Shown here one piece after another: positions 59,117 to 64,000 of a DNA stretch of 64,000 nucleotides. This stretch comes from Tetragonia tetragonoides (lineage: Eukaryota > Streptophyta > Magnoliopsida > Caryophyllales > Aizoaceae), in the NCBI GenBank assembly GCA_038025085.1, contig CM076139.1, positions 22,275,307 to 22,339,306 on the forward strand, in the 5' to 3' direction. The position numbers were made by a program, and so were the translations under genes. Position 1 is the first letter of the stretch. Each line of letters starts with the position of its first letter. The notes beneath the pieces were generated by a model. The model was given only the letters and a program-made list of their open reading frames with translations, searched no databases and had not been told where the DNA came from.

Positions 59117-61509
59117 TACATGATTATTTTCACACGTAGATGTTCAAACTTCATCAAATACTCTTATCCACGTAAATGGACTACCATATTCCTATCAAGC
59201 ATTTAATGTGCGGCCAAGGCAACGAGGTAGAAAGATGCCTAATAGCCGAAAGTCCTCAAAGATCACATAAAAACTACTTATACAAATGAAAAAGTTGGTT
59301 AACAAAAAGACGTCTGATTTTCACACACAATAATGAATAACCATGTATCACCAATAACCAAACAAATCTAGCCTTCATCTAAAATAGAAACATCAACATT
59401 TATTCTTTAGCACTTCCTAACAAGATGGTAGTGATGCATTAAATCCTAAACCTCACAACATACACCACAACCTTTTCCCTATACATATATGATATATCCA
59501 TGGGTGAAATGGTACTGACTTCAACAGAAGTTATAAACATTGGTCATGGATTTAGGGCAAATTAGTGACTAAGAAGGGTCAAACTAGATCACTTTAATGC
59601 TTAAATGTTGTTTCATTACTACAAAAAGGTATCAAAAAGGGGATTTTTAAAATTAAATTATAAAATTAGGGTGATATTATTGTTAGATCATTAAACATTG
59701 TTGTTAGGTCCAATATTAAAGTGACTAGCTTTATTATATTCATACAGTAATGTTTTATGGTCTAGGAATGAAATTTCCCTATAAATATGGTTTCTTAACA
59801 TGACATATTTAAGATGTGATTTTAAACAAGGAATGTGATTAAGAAATAGTCCTCTCCAAAGTAACTAACTCCATAATATTCAAAGAGTCAATACTCAAAA
59901 AACAATGCCATTGAGAGTTTCCACATATCAAATACCATATTTAGTCGTTCCCGGTTCTTCCTTGCTTATGCAGCTGTCAATGGTGTTCTACCTTTAATTA
60001 AGTCATTGTGATGTCAAATTATACTTACAATAAAATAAATTCACTCCTAAAGGATCATTATTAACGGGTTTCACTTAATTAGTAACAACAGTCACTGATG
60101 TTTCATCGCTTGTATGCATTCTGTCAATTATTTGGTGAGTAGATTGAGCTGACGTCTTGTGTCAAGAATATAATCTTAAAACGAGCCCTTCGTTAACTGC
60201 ACAGCTTGTGAGAACTCCAAGATAGGCCTGTAAATACTTACTTTCATTAGATTAGAAATCAAGTAGGAGTATTTGATTAAGGATCGTGTAGTAGCACAGA
60301 TGTTCACTTGTGTTAAAAGTATGGAAAAGAGTGAGCTATGTCAGATTTTGGGTTAGTCTTTGCCCAATAGGTTTTGTGAAGCCTGCCGAACGATGCCACA
60401 TTTCAAGTTGCCTTAAGAGGGGAGATTTCAAGGCAAACATTTTCCCCTTTGCTCTTTGCTCACGTCCAACATAGGCAAATGCATCAACCCCAGTGTAGAT
60501 TATATTACCGAGAAACAAATGATCAAGATGCAGATTGAATGACACATCAAGAGTACCAAATCAACACGAGTAAAGCTATTTTGATTATATAGAACAGCCT
60601 TTGTCTCTATTCGGATACATCTAAAGTTCCAAACCCCCATAAACACTGCACGAAACGGGATTGCACAGGCTAATGGTACATACCCATAATGTGTGAAAAA
60701 ACATTTTTCACACAGACCAATAGAATTGTAGATACATAAATAATTTATATATAAATAATATAGAATCTCTTTTAAATATATTTAAAAGTTGAAAGTTTGA
60801 AATTTAAAAAGGATTGTTTAAATTTCAAATTGGGCTTGTTGAAGGGGATAAGATTTTTTTCTGTATTTGTTTGCTTTTTTTACTTCCATAATTTTAGGTG
60901 ACCCCTAATTAATCCCTCTCTTTTTTGCATTTTAGTAGTTCTTTCTTTTTTTGGTGAAAAGTCATGTGTATCATTGGTATAAAATATGGTACAATAGCCT
61001 CCCTGTCATGATAAAAATGGTTTGCTAAACTTTGAAAATTGGTTAGAAATGAATTGCCTCCAAGGCGTGCATATAAACTTTTATTTTTTTTGATGGCTTC
61101 AGCATTTTCCGTAAATAAATAGGTTATCATTATTTTAAAATATGATCATTTATTGAAGTTTCGTCATGTAAAATTATATATTGACATTGTTTTGCTCTGC
61201 GAACAAAACTGAAACTCCATAGCTCTGTCGTAAGCTAATAGCATTCCCGCAAACGCTTTCCTCTCTTTTTTTCCTCCTTACTTTTAGGGTAAGTTTAACT
61301 ATTATTTTCACATTTCTCTCCCATCCCCAGTATTCCCTCATAATAGAAAATTTTTACCTTCTAGAATTCCCTCCAACGTGAAATACTTCCCCCTTAAATA
61401 GATTATGTCATTTGCCATGTGTCACACTTTTATTTGCTTTCACAATAAAAGGGTACGGATTACACTGATGATTGTTATCGTATTACTAAAAACCTTTTTC
61501 ATACAACCA
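59117..61509. other. Long stretch without a recognised gene
   Basis: AT-rich and without long frames. The small frames at 60336-60545 and 60909-61130 (minus) do not match any family I recognise. No terminal repeats or target duplications were found. Confidence 0.4.
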
Positions 61510-61885
61510 TCAAATACAGAATGCAAATATTGACTTCCCAGCAGTGAAGTATCCATTTCCAAGACAAGCACATCTGTTACCGGCACCCCCATACAAAATG
61601 AATCAAGTTTGATATTAGCACAAGACAATACCGATCTGGTGCATCAATTGCATATATGGTTCCTTGAGTATCAAATGACCCAGCAAAAACAACACCGTTA
61701 GCAACTGTTACAGGGCCAAAGGCAAGTGCACAGCTAGGTCATGTAGCATTGAACCATGTTAGCTGGTGCTAGTTCTGCTTCCACACAAGAGATAATTGGA
61801 TCCCTTGATGGTGTACCGTCAAAGCTGAAGAAGTAGAGGGCCCCCTCAAAAATGGCCGGTGTAGCTGTTGTGTAGCTTTCAGAAT
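61510..61885 (-). pseudogene. C-terminal fragment of a PQQ beta-propeller (polyvinyl-alcohol-dehydrogenase-like) gene
   Basis: On the minus strand, a stop at 61512-61510 ends the segment AGKSIFAFCI, preceded by GNGYFTAGKS and, further 5', FGPVTVANGVVFAGSFDTQGT (about 61715) and TIYAIDAPD. These match the blade motifs and short hydrophobic tail of plant polyvinyl-alcohol-dehydrogenase-like quinoproteins. In the more 5' part ATPAIFEGALYFFSFDGTP is readable but is separated by frame changes. No other exons are in the window; it is a captured or displaced 3' gene piece and non-functional. Confidence 0.6.
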
Positions 61886-61907
61886 TCAGCTTCAAATTTT
61901 CACTTCA

Positions 61908-62836
61908 AATGCAAGTTTCCACGGCCGCTAGTTGTCGCTTGCCAGTTGCCAACTGGTGACAACTCATTTTCTTCGGGATTAAGAGTCTGTGGCCTATCTT
62001 CTACCCGTGCAAGCCTCCTTCGTACCACTATAAATACAACTCTCGACCCCTCTCACAAATCACACAGTCTTTTCAAAGGCAACTCTACTCTGAGGAGTAC
62101 TGACACTGAGCTTCTCCCTCTTTATTTGCTTGAGATCTATTTTACTATTCTTTACTAAATAGCCTACAGTTCAGGTACTAAACTCCTGAGGGCCCAAATC
62201 AAATTAATTATTTTCCTGTTTATTTTCTAGTCGCTAAAATGTAGATATCATGCAAATCATGTTCTTTATTGCTTCATAAATATTGTCTTTTGATTCTGTA
62301 CAAAAGCATATTTTGTCGTTGTGCTGCTCAATTTGTCAATCAAATGCACGTCTAATAATAAATGTTGTGATGCTTTTCATCAACCAATTAATATTCTAAT
62401 CTAGGTTGTTAAGCCAATTTTGTGTGGGAATTATATCATCAAGTTAATTATGCAAACTTGAGTTAGTAGAGACTATCATTTGAACGGACGAGTTAGGTGC
62501 CTAAGACCTTCCAAATTCGTAACTTCGCCCCGCAACCTTCATTATTGGTTACTCATATGTTCTATATCAGGAGTCTTTCTAAAAATATGTTTAGTTCGAT
62601 TTTTCCAACTACTGCGTCATCCCTTCGATTGTCCTTTCCGCTTGTCCCTTTCGATAAAGCACCGGTAGTAGAATTTTGGGCCCTTTCATGGTTTTTGTTC
62701 AATTCAATGTCTTTCAAATGATTTTCTAACTCGACGGTTACTTGAACTTACTTAATCCCCCGATTCAATTACAAATTACAATTCTATAATGATCGCATGT
62801 ACCCGAAAGGCCGAAACACGACAGGGTCCTTGCACA
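61908..62836 (+). mobile_element. 3' part of a family A LTR
   Basis: Aligns with the LTR at 15516-16866 from about its CAAGTTTCCC position (15930) to its end: CTATAAATACAAC TATA box at 62029, the TTCTCCCTCTTT and AGATCTATTTTACTATTC segments, and the end GGTCCTTGCACA. The 5' third is missing. Divergence is higher than in the other copies. Confidence 0.85.
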
Positions 62837-63400
62837 CCCCTAATTTGGTTGTTTTTATCATTATTGTTTGCACCCATACTTTAAATATTCAGGTACGCCA
62901 TTGACGACATTGGTTGAGCTATTAGGCCCCTCAAGTTATGAACGGGACCGCTTCGCCCATTTCTTACCACCGAAGTAATTGTTGAAAATAGCCTTTCGTC
63001 ATGTAACATCGTGCCTTGATGGGGATAAACTTTACTGGCGAGGCAGTAGTTTAGGGTAAAAAGAGTCAAGTCAGCCATGGAAATCATTCGGGTGAAATTG
63101 ACGAGGAAACTAATAGTAAGATTTGGAAGCGGGTTTGGGGGTTGATGCTCCAGAAAAATATCGGCCCTTTCTCTGGTTGGCACTGCATGAAAGCTTTGTA
63201 TGTAATGCCAATAGGGTGAGGTATAATCTTGTAAATTCTATGGTTGGCACAGAATGTGGTAAGCTATAAGAAACGTATGCTCATGTTTTGGATGGCACAC
63301 GAGCATGGGAAGTATGAGACTATTTATATCTTCCTTTCACTTATAAGAAATCTTAATGACACATGAGTAAGGAAAGTTTGAGACTTTTTACATGCTCCTT
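62837..63400 (+). pseudogene. LINE ORF2 3' fragment with RT zinc-binding domain
   Basis: In consecutive frames, ELLGPSSYERDRFAHFLPPK, then DKLYWRGSS at about 63026, then VKSAMEII, then IWKRVWGLMLQKNIGPFLWL at about 63124 and ALHESFVCNANRVRYNLV. This matches the zf-RVT region downstream of LINE reverse transcriptase (WRGSSSG, VKSAY, W..W.....P.I..FLWL). Frame changes and stops are frequent. It is separate from the 24.3-kb LINE piece, which covers the other end of ORF2. Confidence 0.75.
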
Positions 63401-64000
63401 GTTTCACTTATAAGGAATTTCACAATGTTACTCCCAGTCAATCGATAAGCAATAACCCCAATACGTTGGTAATTGGACATCCACATTCCTAAGGGTGTTA
63501 AGTGAATTTGGCGATGACATAATGCGAGAGTTTTCAACCAACCTGATGATATACCTCTCAATCATGCTTACTTAATATTTGATAGAACTGAAAAAAATGA
63601 GCGTGTGTTGAAACTCAAGGGAAAAAAACATGAAGAGTAACAAGCACAAATAGGAGGACGCGTATACTCGTCGGGAGTCGCCATAACACGAGTTTGAAGA
63701 TACTTATAGTGACACAACTTCGCATGGGGGAGGGGGGTTCTTCGATCTGAGATGAGAGCATTTGTGGCTCATATACTTCTTTTCGAGCTGAATTAATTGT
63801 GTGTTGAGGGGCCAATGGCAAAAATATATGAAAATTACCCATCTAATTTTGGAAATTGATCTTGTTGTGGTGTTACAAGCGTTAAGAGATGATCCAAAAC
63901 CATGGAATCCCAACTATTTTCTCATCTTACTTATACGATTTTAATGATCGAATCTTCTCACCTTGATATATTGTGGGTTATTGATGAATAATAATTGGGA
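63401..64000. other. Window end without recognised gene
   Basis: Possibly the decayed remainder of the LINE. No domain or repeat boundary is recognisable. Confidence 0.35.

Noticed and set aside
60909..61130. 73-residue minus frame with KSLYARLGGNSFLTNF
   Set aside because: It faintly recalls globin-type LYxRLGG, but there is no other support, no start context and no neighbouring exons.

Overview
This window is plant nuclear DNA, almost certainly from a eudicot, made almost entirely of transposable elements nested in one another. No intact host gene is visible. The evidence is the mix of elements: Tat-like and chromovirus Ty3-gypsy elements, a Copia element, CACTA, PIF/Harbinger, Helitron, Stowaway and LINE remains, together with AT-rich sequence, GT-AG introns and plant-specific transposon domains. 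Most coding regions are decayed. Many of their stops look like C-to-T (or complementary G-to-A) changes in CGA, CAG/CAA or TGG codons, as expected of methylated, silenced repeats.

Layout. 1-16866 is one Tat-like Ty3-gypsy element. The last 6 bases of its 5' LTR and its primer-binding site open the window, and its 3' LTR is 15516-16866. A non-autonomous CACTA element (1193-4564, TSD ACC) sits in the 5' end of its gag reading frame. It keeps gag, protease and integrase but has no reverse transcriptase/RNase H. Downstream it carries two genes on the opposite strand: an intronless DUF7745-like gene with its own TATA box (9424-10770), and a seven-exon plant-mobile-domain (PMD) gene (11343-14098). 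16867-20229 is the right part of a second CACTA element. 20432-21745 is a solo LTR of the Tat-like family (TSD ATACC). 22180-24248 is an element with TTA TSDs. 24345-25331 is a LINE fragment cut off by another LTR fragment of the same family (25332-26373), which is itself broken by a related minus-strand LTR (26374-27872) with its tandem-repeat-bearing 3' region (27873-29092).

29093-33220 is the 3' part of a minus-strand chromovirus. 33662-37628 holds MITEs (including a clean Stowaway) and old diverged repeats. 37629-47707 is a 10-kb Copia element with full TSDs (GAAGT). Inside it is a younger LTR element without coding capacity (38813-43346, TSD TATGC). 48192-49264 holds small protein-coding fragments of possible MULE origin. 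49670-52347 is a 2.7-kb solo LTR (TSD ACTTC).

53004-59113 is a PIF/Harbinger element (TSD TTA) with both its genes as pseudogenes. Two head-to-tail Helitrons and one further Helitron end lie inside it. 59117-64000 holds a quinoprotein gene fragment, another LTR fragment and a LINE 3' fragment.

The most unusual item is the pair of antisense genes in the Tat-like element. The PMD gene keeps introns that are all in phase 0. An antisense gene can keep its introns through retrotransposition because they are not recognised on the sense transcript. GC-rich palindromes of one type recur in the LTR upstream of its TATA box and upstream of both antisense genes, so a shared regulator is possible. All functional statements are inferred from sequence patterns read by eye.
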